A stretch of DNA of 60,806 nt from Anoxynatronum sp033549305 (GTDB taxonomy: Bacteria > Bacillota > Clostridia > Peptostreptococcales > Tindalliaceae). Below, one piece after another: positions 24,906-33,399 of this stretch. A model generated the notes under the pieces. The model was not told where the DNA came from. It did not search any database and was given only the letters and a program-made list of their open reading frames with translations. Both the position numbers and the translations under genes were made by a program. Where the stretch lies: NCBI GenBank assembly GCA_033549305.1, contig JAWSUV010000002.1, positions 1 through 60,806 of the forward strand. The letters run 5' to 3'. Numbering within the stretch: the first letter of the stretch is position 1; every line of letters begins with the position of its first letter.

Positions 24906-26093
24906 CTAGCAGATATCGCCTTCCATTCCCACATATCCGGCTTTGGCCAGAATCTGCGCGGCCTGATGCACTTTTTCTTCTGCCACCATCACCACAGGAC
25001 CTGTGCAGCCCATACCACCTTCGGCATAAATGCCTGCTTTCCACAACGCAAGCACGGCATCATCAATGTCCATAACTTCAATGCCGGATATACTGCCTGT
25101 GACGATTTCTTTTGGCGGGGCTTCCACTTTTTCCTCGGAAGTTTCCCCTTTCTTTGTTTCAGCCGTCAGGCCAGCCAGGATTTCATCCAGGCCAGCTTTT
25201 TTCGCTTTGGCAAATTCATCTTTGGCAACCTGGATCAGGCTGCCTTTTACCAGAGAAGCGGCATACTGCAGGGCATTGGCCACAACAGGGGTGCCGGATG
25301 CCCGGGACAGGATCAGGACAATTCGCTGCTGGTCTTCTCCGATGCCTGGGCCGTAACCGTCGCCCAAGGCTTCATAACTGCCACCGGTGGTGTAAGAGGA
25401 GAACACTTTCATCATGATGTTGCCTGTCAGGGTATCGGTGACCATCACATCAGCAGAGCCGGTGAGAAGATCGTTACCCCGCATGATGCTGCCGCCGTCG
25501 GAACGGACAGATTCAGAGAAGTTCACCTGATATCCACTGCCTTTCAGGGTTTTTAGAGCTCGTTCCACCTGTTTGGCACCGTCCAGATTCAGGATGCCCA
25601 ATGTGGGGTTTTCAATGCCCATGGCTTTGGCTGTGATGATGCCGTATAAGGCGTTTTTCACCATGGCAGCCGCCCGGTGTGTGGCGGATGTGCCGGTGGT
25701 TGTTGCGACAAACATCTCTTTTCCAAACCCTGGAGTTACGATGCGCCCCACCGTGGAGACTCCAATGGGGAAATTGTAATGCATGGTAACGCAGGCCTGA
25801 ATCCTGCCTTCATCCAGCAATTTCTCCATGACCTTATGCATCTCGGATTCGACGTTCACTTCAACGGTTTCCAAATCCGAATCCACTTTAGGCCCGATGA
25901 GGACGACATCAAGGCCAGGGGAGCGACGCACAGCGGCCTCGGCACCCCGTACCAGATGTACGGGCTCCAGTTCGCTGCCCAGGGTGGTAAGGCCCACCCT
26001 TACTTTTGGCCCAAAATCCTCTCGATCCAGCGCTTCGGCGAAGGAGAGGAGGGTGCGGCCGACTTCCTGCTTAATTGCAGTTCGATCTGTCAT
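24906..26093 (-). CDS. grdD: Glycine/sarcosine/betaine reductase component C, alpha subunit
   Basis: The 395-residue GrdD subunit works with GrdC in the common component C, which turns the Se-carboxymethyl group on GrdA into acetyl phosphate. It resembles phosphate acetyltransferase/PlsX-like folds: TTLGSELEPVHLVRGAE near the start, GILNLDGAKQVERALKTLK and SADVMVTDTLTGN in the middle, and the C-terminal Cys-containing GMGCTGPVVMV. ATG with AGGAG 8 bases upstream; in-frame GTG and TTG codons just before it are less well spaced. It follows grdC by 11 bp. The residue ending EGDIC gives a C-terminal Cys. Confidence 0.93.
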   Translation of the reverse strand: MTDRTAIKQEVGRTLLSFAEALDREDFGPKVRVGLTTLGSELEPVHLVRGAEAAVRRSPGLDVVLIGPKVDSDLETVEVNVESEMHKVMEKLLDEGRIQACVTMHYNFPIGVSTVGRIVTPGFGKEMFVATTTGTSATHRAAAMVKNALYGIITAKAMGIENPTLGILNLDGAKQVERALKTLKGSGYQVNFSESVRSDGGSIMRGNDLLTGSADVMVTDTLTGNIMMKVFSSYTTGGSYEALGDGYGPGIGEDQQRIVLILSRASGTPVVANALQYAASLVKGSLIQVAKDEFAKAKKAGLDEILAGLTAETKKGETSEEKVEAPPKEIVTGSISGIEVMDIDDAVLALWKAGIYAEGGMGCTGPVVMVAEEKVHQAAQILAKAGYVGMEGDIC

Positions 26094-26104
26094 CGTCAAC
26101 ACTC

Positions 26105-27643
26105 CTATTCCTTCATCAATTGAGCGGCCACATCCTTCATGGCCTCAACGATCATTTCTTTAATTTCTGCTTTGGAAACGCCTTCGCCGGGAGATTTTGT
26201 TTCACCGGAGTTTCGCTCCAAAATGACGGAGACACCGTCAAAGAGGTTGGTCATACGCGCCAGGAAGAGACTGCCCTTTCCGACGATCATGGCTTTGTTC
26301 ATCGAACCGCTGGTCAAATCCTGCTGGGCATAGCCGACATAAGGAATTCCGGAAGGAATATGTCCCTGGGTAGGTGCCCAGCCGGGCATCCCATGTTTGG
26401 TGACGAAACCTGGCAGATCTCCGCGTTCCAAGTCTCCACGCTTGACACCCAGGGCAGCAATCATTTTATAGTTGGCTTCCGGAACATCTCCGGCACCTGC
26501 GGGCTTGGTGATATCCGGATTCTGCATTTCGACAGAATACTTGTCCACATCGGTGATTTTCAGGCCGGCTTTATCCAATGGCGCAGTAATGAGGCTGGTG
26601 ATGACTGCCTGGGGAGAGGAACCGGTTCCCACTGTGTGCCGGCCAACCAGATCCGTACGAATCATCGGGTTGATACCGTCATTCTGGGATACCAGAACGG
26701 CGAAACCGCCGATGACATCTTCCAGTAACGGCATTTCTTTTTTCACGTGGTCTTTGCCGTTCATACCCAGCTTCGCTGAGGCACCTCCGGCAACCACCAC
26801 CACATTCTCATAGACACCGGCTTTTACCAGTGCCGCAGCTTCAATCAACGCATGAGTGGGGGCTGCGCAGAAGGCGCGCAGGTCTGAACCCGTCGCGTTC
26901 ACAGCGCCGACGACTTCAGCAATGGCTTTGGCAAAGTTGCCCCCGCCCCGCTGGTTCATATCGCCGCAGGCTTCCTCGGAGCATTCAATGACATAATCAA
27001 CACTGTTGACATCAAGGCCGGTTTTATCCACCAGGTGTTTGAAGGCCAACACGCCGGAGGCTTTGGAGACCAGGTTTTCAAATATGATATGAGCGGTTAG
27101 ACTGACATCCACATCATGCGCCCGTTTCACGCAGCCGATAAGATGCCCTTCCTGGAAGAGCGGATCCGCATGATGTTCCTTGATAAACCGCTCAATATCT
27201 TCCATGGTGTCACCGGTGCCAATTCTAGCCACATCATCCTTAAACAATGGATGCGCTTCCAGCTTGGCCCTGACCGTTTTTACAAAGCCTTCCTCCAGTT
27301 TCACCAGGTCAAAGGCATCGGAAATTTTCATCAGACCGTAAAATTCATCCTGAGGCATGATTTCGCCAAAGGTGCCCACTCGCGTGGCGTTCTCGATGCC
27401 ATGGGCATACCAGGGAAGTTCAATGTTTCGAAGTTCTTCAGGATGAAGGTTGCCGATGTATGTTTGGTTCGGGGCGTAAGCCACCACTTCTTCGTAGGAA
27501 CGGGTATGGTTATTCAGTGCTTTCAGGTAGTCAGAATCAGGGTTTGCCGCACGTTCCTGGCTCTGGGTGGTGCCATGATGATGCATGATATCCGGGGTAT
27601 GAACCAGCACATAACCGGAACCTTTGATGACAGGAAAACTCAA
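26105..27643 (-). CDS. grdC: Glycine/sarcosine/betaine reductase component C, beta subunit
   Basis: The 512-residue GrdC has a ketoacyl-synthase-like fold, with an active-site Cys region (IECSEEACGDMNQRGGGN, and FCAAPTHALIEAA) and the motif TQGHIPSGIPYVG near the C terminus. With GrdD it makes acetyl phosphate from the carboxymethyl selenoether bound to GrdA. The start is a TTG preceded by GGAGGTGG with good spacing, giving MSFPVIKGSG, the usual GrdC N terminus. An ATG five codons upstream would bury that binding site. It is separated from grdA by 82 bp that hold a terminator-like hairpin. Confidence 0.93.
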   Translation of the reverse strand: MSFPVIKGSGYVLVHTPDIMHHHGTTQSQERAANPDSDYLKALNNHTRSYEEVVAYAPNQTYIGNLHPEELRNIELPWYAHGIENATRVGTFGEIMPQDEFYGLMKISDAFDLVKLEEGFVKTVRAKLEAHPLFKDDVARIGTGDTMEDIERFIKEHHADPLFQEGHLIGCVKRAHDVDVSLTAHIIFENLVSKASGVLAFKHLVDKTGLDVNSVDYVIECSEEACGDMNQRGGGNFAKAIAEVVGAVNATGSDLRAFCAAPTHALIEAAALVKAGVYENVVVVAGGASAKLGMNGKDHVKKEMPLLEDVIGGFAVLVSQNDGINPMIRTDLVGRHTVGTGSSPQAVITSLITAPLDKAGLKITDVDKYSVEMQNPDITKPAGAGDVPEANYKMIAALGVKRGDLERGDLPGFVTKHGMPGWAPTQGHIPSGIPYVGYAQQDLTSGSMNKAMIVGKGSLFLARMTNLFDGVSVILERNSGETKSPGEGVSKAEIKEMIVEAMKDVAAQLMKE

Positions 27644-27660
27644 TTGATCCACCTCCATTT

Positions 27661-27694
27661 TCTTCAAAAAAGAGGGCGATGAAGAACCCATCAC
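27661..27694 (-). terminator. Attenuator-like terminator between grdA and grdC
   Basis: Read on the minus strand, GAGGGTGATG pairs with CATCGCCCTC (one G-U pair) across a 7-base loop and is followed directly by six T. It lies within the operon just before the grdC binding site, so only partial readthrough into grdCD would be expected. Confidence 0.75.
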
Positions 27695-27725
27695 CCTCGC
27701 TTGTCAACATCTCTGCAATTTGTTC

Positions 27726-28196
27726 TTAGTACTTGCAGAATTCGTCACGAATGTTTTTCATTTCTTCTATGATACCGTCAACATCCAGCACCATTTCCAT
27801 CATGCCAATCTGTTCATCATACACATCGGGATTAACAGCTTCCTTAAACTCAGGTTCTACTGCATGAAACACTTTGAGCCCCAACTGGACTCCAGCCAAA
27901 GGACCTGCGAATGTGGGATCTCCTGCGGTTACGGTTTCAGCGGCCAGTCCTGCAGATTCTGCCTCGGCAGCGCCAAGAAGAATCAACATGTTTTCCGCTC
28001 CGTACTTTTCTGACAGGGTCTTCACACGATTCTGGTTTTCCAGGTCCATGGCACCGGCGGCGGTTCAGACGAAGCACTCAGTGGAGGAAAAAACCACTTC
28101 AGCGCCTGTGTCCTTAAGGCATTCCACCATTGCTGGTCCTGGAATACCATCCCGGTCACCGATGATAATGACCTTTTTGCCATCTAACACACTCAT
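27726..28196 (-). CDS. grdA: Glycine reductase selenoprotein A (UGA = selenocysteine)
   Basis: The gene encodes 156 residues including one selenocysteine read from an in-frame UGA at plus-strand 28065-28067 (codon 44). The sequence around it, TECFV-U-TAAGAMD, keeps the CxxU redox pair of GrdA. Upstream is VIIIGDRDGIPGPA, downstream LGAAEAESAGLAAETVTAGDP and the usual GrdA C terminus. GrdA accepts the carboxymethyl group from component B as Se-carboxymethyl-selenocysteine and passes it to GrdCD; it is re-reduced by TrxA. Two adjacent ATGs are possible starts, one codon apart. Without Sec readthrough, only residues 51-156 would be called. Confidence 0.96.
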
Positions 28197-28288
28197 CATG
28201 ACCATCCTTTCTTTTTATTAATCAACTGCTAAGGCTGCATCAATCCCGATAAAGGATTGGCGTTGCTGTTTGTCTGACCAGGATTTTG

Positions 28289-28609
28289 TTACAGCGCATG
28301 ATCCTGGATCATTTTTTCAATACTGTTTTTAGTGGCTTCCTCCTTGGTGACTTCCGCCACCTTGGCGCCGTCCTTGTACAAGGTGATGGTGGGAAGACCC
28401 AGCACCTTCTGGGAAATCGCCAGACGGCGGGCGCCGGTGGTATTCAGCTTGGTGAATTTCACCTTGTCACCATACGCTTCAGATAATGCTTCGATGTCGG
28501 GCAGCAAGGCCTTGCATGGCTCACAGCCGTCACTCCAGTAGTCAACCAGCACAAAACCTTCCGCTTCCAACACTTCCTGTTGGAATGTGTCTTTATCAAG
28601 GGCTAACAT
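28289..28609 (-). CDS. trxA: Thioredoxin dedicated to glycine reductase
   Basis: The 106-residue thioredoxin has the redox site SDGCEPCK instead of the common WCGPCK, the variant typical of thioredoxins that serve GrdA. The rest of the fold (VLVDYWS, LGLPTITLYKDG with the cis-Pro) is normal. It reduces the selenosulfide of GrdA after each cycle. The start is the ATG after GAGGAGGTG. It lies between trxB and grdA with short gaps, so reductase, thioredoxin and selenoprotein A are made from one transcript. Confidence 0.93.
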   Translation of the reverse strand: MLALDKDTFQQEVLEAEGFVLVDYWSDGCEPCKALLPDIEALSEAYGDKVKFTKLNTTGARRLAISQKVLGLPTITLYKDGAKVAEVTKEEATKNSIEKMIQDHAL

Positions 28610-28654
28610 GGATTCACCTCCTCGGAAACAATGGATATAGCGATTGATCATGGA

Positions 28655-29602
28655 TTACTCTTTGAAACTGTGCATAATATATTTTTCTGCTTCCACAGAA
28701 GCGATGGCTCCGTCAGCTGCAGCAGTAATCACCTGACGAAGAGTCTTGACACGGATATCTCCGGCAGCAAATACACCGGGAACATTCGTGTTCATTTTTG
28801 AATCGGTGATGATGTAACCGGCATCATCGGTATCGATACTGCCCCGAAACACTTCACTAACGGGGTCATATCCGACGAAAACGAAAATCCCGAAAGTACC
28901 ATCTTCTTCGTGGGCGTGAATCTCAGTGGTTTCGCCGGTTTCCCGGTTATGGAACACAGCAGATTCAACAATGCCGTCTCCTTTGATGTCGACGATCACA
29001 CTGTTCCACATAAAGTCGATTTTGGGGTTCTCAAAAGCCATTTCCTGGATGGATTTAGCGGCCCGCAGTTCGTCGCGTCGATGCACGATCGTTACTTTTC
29101 TGGCAAATTTTGTGAGGTAGATGGCTTCTTCAACTGCCGTGTCCCCGCCACCCACTACAAAGACTTCCAGGTCCTGGAAGAAATCAGCATCACAGGTAGC
29201 ACAGTAAGAGACACCTTTCCCGGTAAGCTCTGCCTCTCCGGGGCATCCGATCAGCCGGGGCTTCGCGCCAGTGGCGAGAATCACACTTTTTGCGTGATAA
29301 GTGGCTTTTTCACCCTTGACGATTTTCACCTGTCCGGTGAAATCACAGGAGACAGCAGAATCTTTCACACGCTCGGCACCAAATTCATCTGCCTGCTCAA
29401 CCATGCGTGCAGTGAGGGTGGGGCCTGTTGCATCATGGATGGAACCGGGATAGTTGGCTACTTCGCTGGTGATGGCAATCTGCCCGCCGACTTTGCTCCC
29501 TTCCAGCACCAGGGTCTTCATCTTTGCACGTCCGGCATAAAGGGCTGCTGACAGACCTGCCGGGCCTGCGCCGATGATGACCACGTCATACACATTTTCC
29601 AT
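28655..29602 (-). CDS. trxB: Thioredoxin reductase
   Basis: The 315-residue flavoprotein passes electrons from NADPH to TrxA. FAD binding: VVIIGAGPAGLSAALYAGRA; redox pair: SYCATCDADFF; NADPH binding: VVGGGDTAVEEA with VHRRDELRA; C-terminal FAD segment: VPGVFAAGDI. ATG with AAGGAGG upstream. It is the first gene after its own promoter (TTTACA-N17-TATAAT), heading trxB-trxA-grdA. The position makes it the specific electron entry to glycine and betaine reductases. Confidence 0.95.
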   Translation of the reverse strand: MENVYDVVIIGAGPAGLSAALYAGRAKMKTLVLEGSKVGGQIAITSEVANYPGSIHDATGPTLTARMVEQADEFGAERVKDSAVSCDFTGQVKIVKGEKATYHAKSVILATGAKPRLIGCPGEAELTGKGVSYCATCDADFFQDLEVFVVGGGDTAVEEAIYLTKFARKVTIVHRRDELRAAKSIQEMAFENPKIDFMWNSVIVDIKGDGIVESAVFHNRETGETTEIHAHEEDGTFGIFVFVGYDPVSEVFRGSIDTDDAGYIITDSKMNTNVPGVFAAGDIRVKTLRQVITAAADGAIASVEAEKYIMHSFKE

Positions 29603-29667
29603 AAAGTTGCCTCCTTAAAGGGTCGCTCAAATGGGCGATATGGTTGGATTATTGGACTCTTGATGTC

Positions 29668-29696
29668 ATTATAGCACAGCACAATTTAGGTGTAAA
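29668..29696 (-). promoter_or_regulatory. trxB-trxA-grdA promoter
   Basis: On the minus strand TTTACA (plus 29691-29696), a 17-bp spacer and TGC-TATAAT (hexamer at plus 29668-29673), an extended -10. A shared 16-bp box lies 11 bp upstream of the -35. Confidence 0.85.
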
Positions 29697-29707
29697 CACA
29701 ATCATAA

Positions 29708-29723
29708 ATTAATCGTGATTATT
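29708..29723 (-). promoter_or_regulatory. Putative shared regulatory box (grd/trx copy)
   Basis: Read on the minus strand: AATAATCACGATTAAT, a near palindrome exactly 11 bp upstream of the TTTACA -35. It matches 14 of 16 positions of the box at 34169-34184, which is also 11 bp upstream of TTTACA. An activator or anti-activator site is the likely role. Confidence 0.6.
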
Positions 29724-29833
29724 CTACCAATGTATTCTGCGCCCGTTTCCAACAGGATGATATATTCTCATCCTTACCCATTGAATGTCATTTGTCACGC
29801 CGCATTTGAATGAAAATCTGGATAGCGCAGCCA

Positions 29834-31141
29834 TTACTCAAAAACTGTCTGGGTTTCAATGTCGGTCTGCAGCGACTTCATGGCTCTTTCAACCAGACGG
29901 CGCCGAAGCATTTTTTCATCCTTGGCATCCAGCTCGGGATTACCGAAGGGATGAGGAATGGCAACAGCCGGAACGATCCGGTTTGCACCGACTGTCATCG
30001 AAATGGGAACGACCGTGCATACATGAACCACAGGAAGGCCAAAACGTTCAATTTCTTTTACCATCGTTGCACCGCAACGAGTACAGGTGCCTCACGTCGA
30101 GGTGAGTAAAACAGCGTCCACACCGGCTTCCTTCAGCTCTTTCCCAATTCTGATGCCAAAGGCACGTGAATTGCCAACGGAAGTGCCATTTCCGACGGTG
30201 CTGTAGAAGTATTCATAAATGGAACCAATAATGCCTTCCCGTTCCATATCCCGCATCACGTCAAGCGGGAGTACCCGGTCCGGGTCTTCGTTGGCATAAA
30301 TTGGGTCATAGCCGCCATGAGCTGTTTCATATTCCTCTGCTGTCAGATCCTCGACACCTTCGAGGCTGTATTTCCCATACTTGGAGGCACTGGAAGACTC
30401 CACCCGGTCAGGATTGTTTTTGGGGACAATTCCGCCTGATGTGACCATGGCAATTTTCAGATGGTGCAGATCTACGACAGCTTTAGCTGGAGGAACCCGG
30501 TCAAACGAAGGCATGGCGTATTCGGTCTCATATTCATCGCCCTTCAGCTTGGAAATCAACATATTCACAGCCCGGCGGGAGCCACGCTCTTCCCGAAACA
30601 CATTCCGGCGAATACCACGTGGAATGTAGCCTTCCTCTGCCGGAAGTCCGATTTCTTCCCCGTGAAGCAGTTTTTTCGCCATTTTGACCATCTGGGGAAC
30701 GGCTGTCCGCATGGAAGCGGCGGAGTTGCCGGTTTCCACAATGTAAACGGCCTTGCGGAACAAATCGGCTCCAGGGTTTTCAATATACATACCGGTCAGT
30801 ACCGGTATTTTAAGCTCTTCCTTCACCAGCCAGGCCACTGTGGCGCAGGCAACACCGTAACGTCCTGCGTTGAAAGCGGGACCGGCCAGAAACATGTCCG
30901 GTTCATAGGGTTTGATCATATCCAGAATGATCTTCTTGGATGTTTCCGGGTTTTCATTGAAGTAAGAGTCACCGCAAATCACGGTAGCCACAATTTCTGC
31001 GTCTTCTCCTAAAGCGGCATTCAGCGCCATTCCAGGGCCAACGACTCCTTCGCGCAGTTCAGGCGGCATATCGGCTTTTTCTTCGCCGCCGATACCGGCA
31101 AAAAACTGGTTAATGTAATGCACGATTTTCTTCTTTGCCAT
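29834..31141 (-). CDS. grdB: Glycine reductase component B gamma subunit, selenoprotein (UGA = selenocysteine)
   Basis: The gene encodes 435 residues with selenocysteine at codon 350 (plus-strand 30092-30094). The site reads LLTST-U-GTCTRCGATMV, the UxxCxxC motif of GrdB. Upstream are VHYINQFFAGIGGEEKAD and IVPKNNPDRVESSSASKYGKYS split across the substrate-binding region; the last 85 residues end in ETQTVF. It activates glycine as a Schiff base with GrdE's carbonyl and moves the carboxymethyl group to selenocysteine. ATG with AAGGAAGG upstream. It follows grdE by 24 bp. A short hairpin immediately 3' of the UGA is a SECIS candidate. Confidence 0.96.
30062..30094 (-). promoter_or_regulatory. 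SECIS-like element in grdB
   Basis: After the UGA and 12 further bases, CGTTGC-GGT-GCAACG (plus 30065-30079) forms a perfect 6-bp stem with a GGU loop, as in bacterial SECIS elements. The 33-nt block differs from the one in the betaine-type gene by a single base. Confidence 0.75.
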
Positions 31142-31165
31142 GGGGATCCTTCCTTTCTCTATGGT

Positions 31166-32452
31166 TTAGTAAGCGGCGGCGGACAGATGTCCAAAACCGG
31201 TTTCATTAGTGGCGCCGGTGATTGCCTGTAGTTCCACTTCAATGCTGCCGTCTTCCCGCAGACTTCCGTCAAAACCGCCGGCAATGGAATCAATGAAAGC
31301 AGTGGTGCCAATGAGCCGGTTCATGTGTGGCAGGACGATGGTTTCATTGGCATTCCCGTTGGTGATCACAGCGTTGGCTTTGGGATCGGCATCGGCCAGT
31401 GACTGAGAAGCACCGTCCCGACCTGCATACTCGTCGGTGAGGATGACGGTTTTGATGCCTTTCTCTTCGATCTTGCGGCAGTTCATGATCAGGTCGGTAT
31501 CCGGATTTCCAAAACCCTCCTGGGTCACGATGGCACCGTCCAAACCCATGAATTCACAAATTTTTGCGGTCCAGTTTGAGGAACGCTCTTTGTCTGCCAG
31601 AGTCACGTTTTCATTCGTAATGATGACGCCCAGGAAATTCAGGGTTTTGCCGTGTTCTTCGTACAAGTCCTCGATCACCGGGTTATTCAGATGGATATAG
31701 GTCGGATTCTTGTCGCAGGCGGAAACACAGTTGCCGCTGACGATGGCTCCGTCCATGATTTCAGTGGGATACATGACGGTTGGCACCAGTTTTTTGGCAT
31801 CAACACCATAGACATAGGTATCATGAAGAAGACCCTGCGTCTGCAGCATGTAGACATAACCCACGCGGGGGAGGTTCGGATACAGCAGAGCGGCTTCACG
31901 GGGCGCAAGCGTTTCATAGGTTTTGATTTCGTCCGGCTCGATATCTTTGATCGCCTGGCCAAGGAAAGCGGCAGCTTTCAGACCCAGGGTACGGAGGGCG
32001 GCTTCATGCTCATGGGCTTTTACGCCTGGTTTGGGTTCTGCGGTGATCACCACATTGTGGGTTTTTGAAAACGGGGTGTATGCAGCGCCCGGACCTGACA
32101 TGTCGATGATGCCTTCCTGGAATCCAACCACCTTACCGGCGGTGACCACAGCCACATTCTTCATGGCGTGGGTACGGCCGTTGCCCACCGTGTCCACTTT
32201 CGACAGCATACCCGGGAAAATCGACCCGTGCCCTTTCACTTTCACGCGGGGTTCAATGACATCTTTCACCGGGGTAATGCGCACAGATTCTCCGGGATGG
32301 GCCAGATCCACCCGGATTTTCCACAAATGCTCATCGCCGCCCACTGCTTCCAGCAGTTCGGTGTGGTCAATGAACAGGATGTGGCTGTCCACATGGGTTT
32401 TTTCCCCAAACTGGACGTCTTCAATGAAAATTTTACCAAGTTCAAGTTTCAT
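31166..32452 (-). CDS. grdE: Glycine reductase component B proprotein (alpha and beta subunits)
   Basis: The 428-residue proprotein is cleaved at an Asn-Cys bond (N241-C242 in VSGNCVSACDKN) into two subunits, leaving a carbonyl cofactor on the new N terminus that binds glycine as a Schiff base. FQEGIIDMSGPGA, TNENVTLADKERSSNW and the C-terminal AITGATNETGFG fit the family. It forms component B with GrdB. The ATG overlaps the grdX stop by 4 bases, so translation is coupled. It lies behind the glycine riboswitch, so the glycine-specific part of the system is induced by its substrate. Confidence 0.95.
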   Translation of the reverse strand: MKLELGKIFIEDVQFGEKTHVDSHILFIDHTELLEAVGGDEHLWKIRVDLAHPGESVRITPVKDVIEPRVKVKGHGSIFPGMLSKVDTVGNGRTHAMKNVAVVTAGKVVGFQEGIIDMSGPGAAYTPFSKTHNVVITAEPKPGVKAHEHEAALRTLGLKAAAFLGQAIKDIEPDEIKTYETLAPREAALLYPNLPRVGYVYMLQTQGLLHDTYVYGVDAKKLVPTVMYPTEIMDGAIVSGNCVSACDKNPTYIHLNNPVIEDLYEEHGKTLNFLGVIITNENVTLADKERSSNWTAKICEFMGLDGAIVTQEGFGNPDTDLIMNCRKIEEKGIKTVILTDEYAGRDGASQSLADADPKANAVITNGNANETIVLPHMNRLIGTTAFIDSIAGGFDGSLREDGSIEVELQAITGATNETGFGHLSAAAY

Positions 32453-32880
32453 ACTGTTTCTCCCCTTTCTTGATTTCGTAGCGTTTCCTGCATCGTTGGT
32501 TGTTGGTTGATCGCTGCTTCCATGAGGCTGTAATCCACCAGCTGTAGGTCAGGAAGGTGTTCTTCCCGGCAGGTGCGCAGTGAACCGAGACCACCATCCT
32601 TCCCTTTAAAGGAGGCGAGCAGTGTCAAGGCCTGCTCCAGAATACTCAACGAAGGAAGATGCAGTGAGTTCGGTTCAGCAGAAAGCAGAACGGTCCTGTA
32701 CGGTGTTTCATAAGGCTTCACGCTGCCTGCCAGCGGATGGGTCAATAGCTGGTGCCCCAGGTGTATCCGGTTTCTGACGCTTCGCAGCACTTCTTCATAT
32801 TCACCTTCTACCCAGATTAGTTGCAGGTCATTACTGGGCATTTGGGCCCGAACTAACGGATTGTTGGTGACTATCATCAT
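32449..32880 (-). CDS. grdX: GrdX protein
   Basis: The 143-residue protein is the GrdX found at the head of many glycine reductase operons; its function is unknown. MMIVTNNPLVRAQ at the start and GHQLLTHPLAGSVKPYETPYRTVLLS in two parts around residues 45-70 are its hallmarks. No signal peptide or membrane helix is seen. The start is the ATG preceded by AAAGGAGG; the frame extends 39 codons further into the riboswitch terminator but without a binding site. It overlaps grdE by 4 bases (ATGA). Confidence 0.9.
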   Translation of the reverse strand: MMIVTNNPLVRAQMPSNDLQLIWVEGEYEEVLRSVRNRIHLGHQLLTHPLAGSVKPYETPYRTVLLSAEPNSLHLPSLSILEQALTLLASFKGKDGGLGSLRTCREEHLPDLQLVDYSLMEAAINQQPTMQETLRNQERGETV

Positions 32881-32912
32881 GAGATTCCCTCCTTTCTGGA
32901 TCTCCAGAACAA

Positions 32913-32961
32913 TAAAAAAAACAGAGCCAAACATGAAAAATCTGTCATGTTTCGCTCTGTT
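32913..32961 (-). terminator. Riboswitch expression platform (intrinsic terminator)
   Basis: On the minus strand ACAGAGC-G-AAACATGA pairs with TCATGTTT-G-GCTCTGT and is followed by eight T. It begins inside the 3' end of the second glycine aptamer, so glycine binding could compete with terminator formation. Confidence 0.9.
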
Positions 32962-33147
32962 CTTGGACCTGAGAGGTTCTTCCTGGCGAAATGTCATCTT
33001 TCACATTTCCAGGACTTGCTCCTTCGGTGCTTGCGCTTTCCAGAGAGCTGTCCACATACGGTCCTTTTGCCTGAGAAATTCACTAACCCTTTGATGAGGT
33101 TAGCTTTTACCTTCGGCGGCCCCGGATGGGGCTCTCTCCCGCGTGTT
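32962..33147 (-). ncRNA. Tandem glycine riboswitch upstream of grdX-grdE-grdB
   Basis: Two glycine aptamers lie in series on the minus strand. Aptamer 1 (about 33147-33060) has GCGGGAGAGAGCC, the conserved CGCCGAAGG (33110-33119) and TCTCAGGCAAAAGGACCG (33059-33076). Aptamer 2 (about 33057-32962) has GCTCTCTGG, CACCGAAGGAGCAA (33017-33030) and CTCTCAGG (32968-32975). A terminator follows directly, which fits a transcriptional ON switch that raises grdXEB expression when glycine is plentiful. Confidence 0.95.
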
Positions 33148-33231
33148 TCATCCAGCTTTTAAATGAAATTGTCATACACCCTTCAAATCCCATAGCGCGA
33201 TAATGAAGAAAATGGATTTGCTTTCGAGATA

Positions 33232-33260
33232 ATTATATTACGTTTTTCTATGAAAGGCAA
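33232..33260 (-). promoter_or_regulatory. Promoter of the riboswitch-grdXEB transcript
   Basis: On the minus strand TTGCCT (plus 33255-33260), a 17-bp spacer and TATAAT (plus 33232-33237), about 85 bp upstream of the first aptamer. The remaining bases to the tetR stop at 33400 hold nothing recognisable. Confidence 0.75.
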
Positions 33261-33399
33261 TAGGAAAAGGCCAAATTTGTCAAAAAAATATCAATCACAT
33301 AACCCATTCACTCAAGGCCTAAAGTTTAAGAAGGCCGCCGGTCATTTGATCTCATGAACAGGCGGCAGCAGGACAATCCTGAAAAAATTCAAACAATGG

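Noticed and set aside
27726..28049. Stand-alone 107-residue gene
   Set aside because: It is the part of grdA after the UGA codon; the upstream part continues the same frame and the CxxU context shows a selenocysteine codon.
29755..29773. GGATGA / TCATCC hairpin downstream of grdB as its terminator
   Set aside because: Only six pairs, A/T-rich loop and no T-run; the end of the grdXEB transcript is not identified.
29834..30064. Separate 76-residue gene downstream of a truncated grdB
   Set aside because: It is the C-terminal end of grdB after the Sec codon; both halves join in frame at the UxxCxxC motif.
32881..32997. N-terminal extension of grdX
   Set aside because: The added residues would be translated from the riboswitch terminator; the strong AAAGGAGG supports the ATG at 32880.
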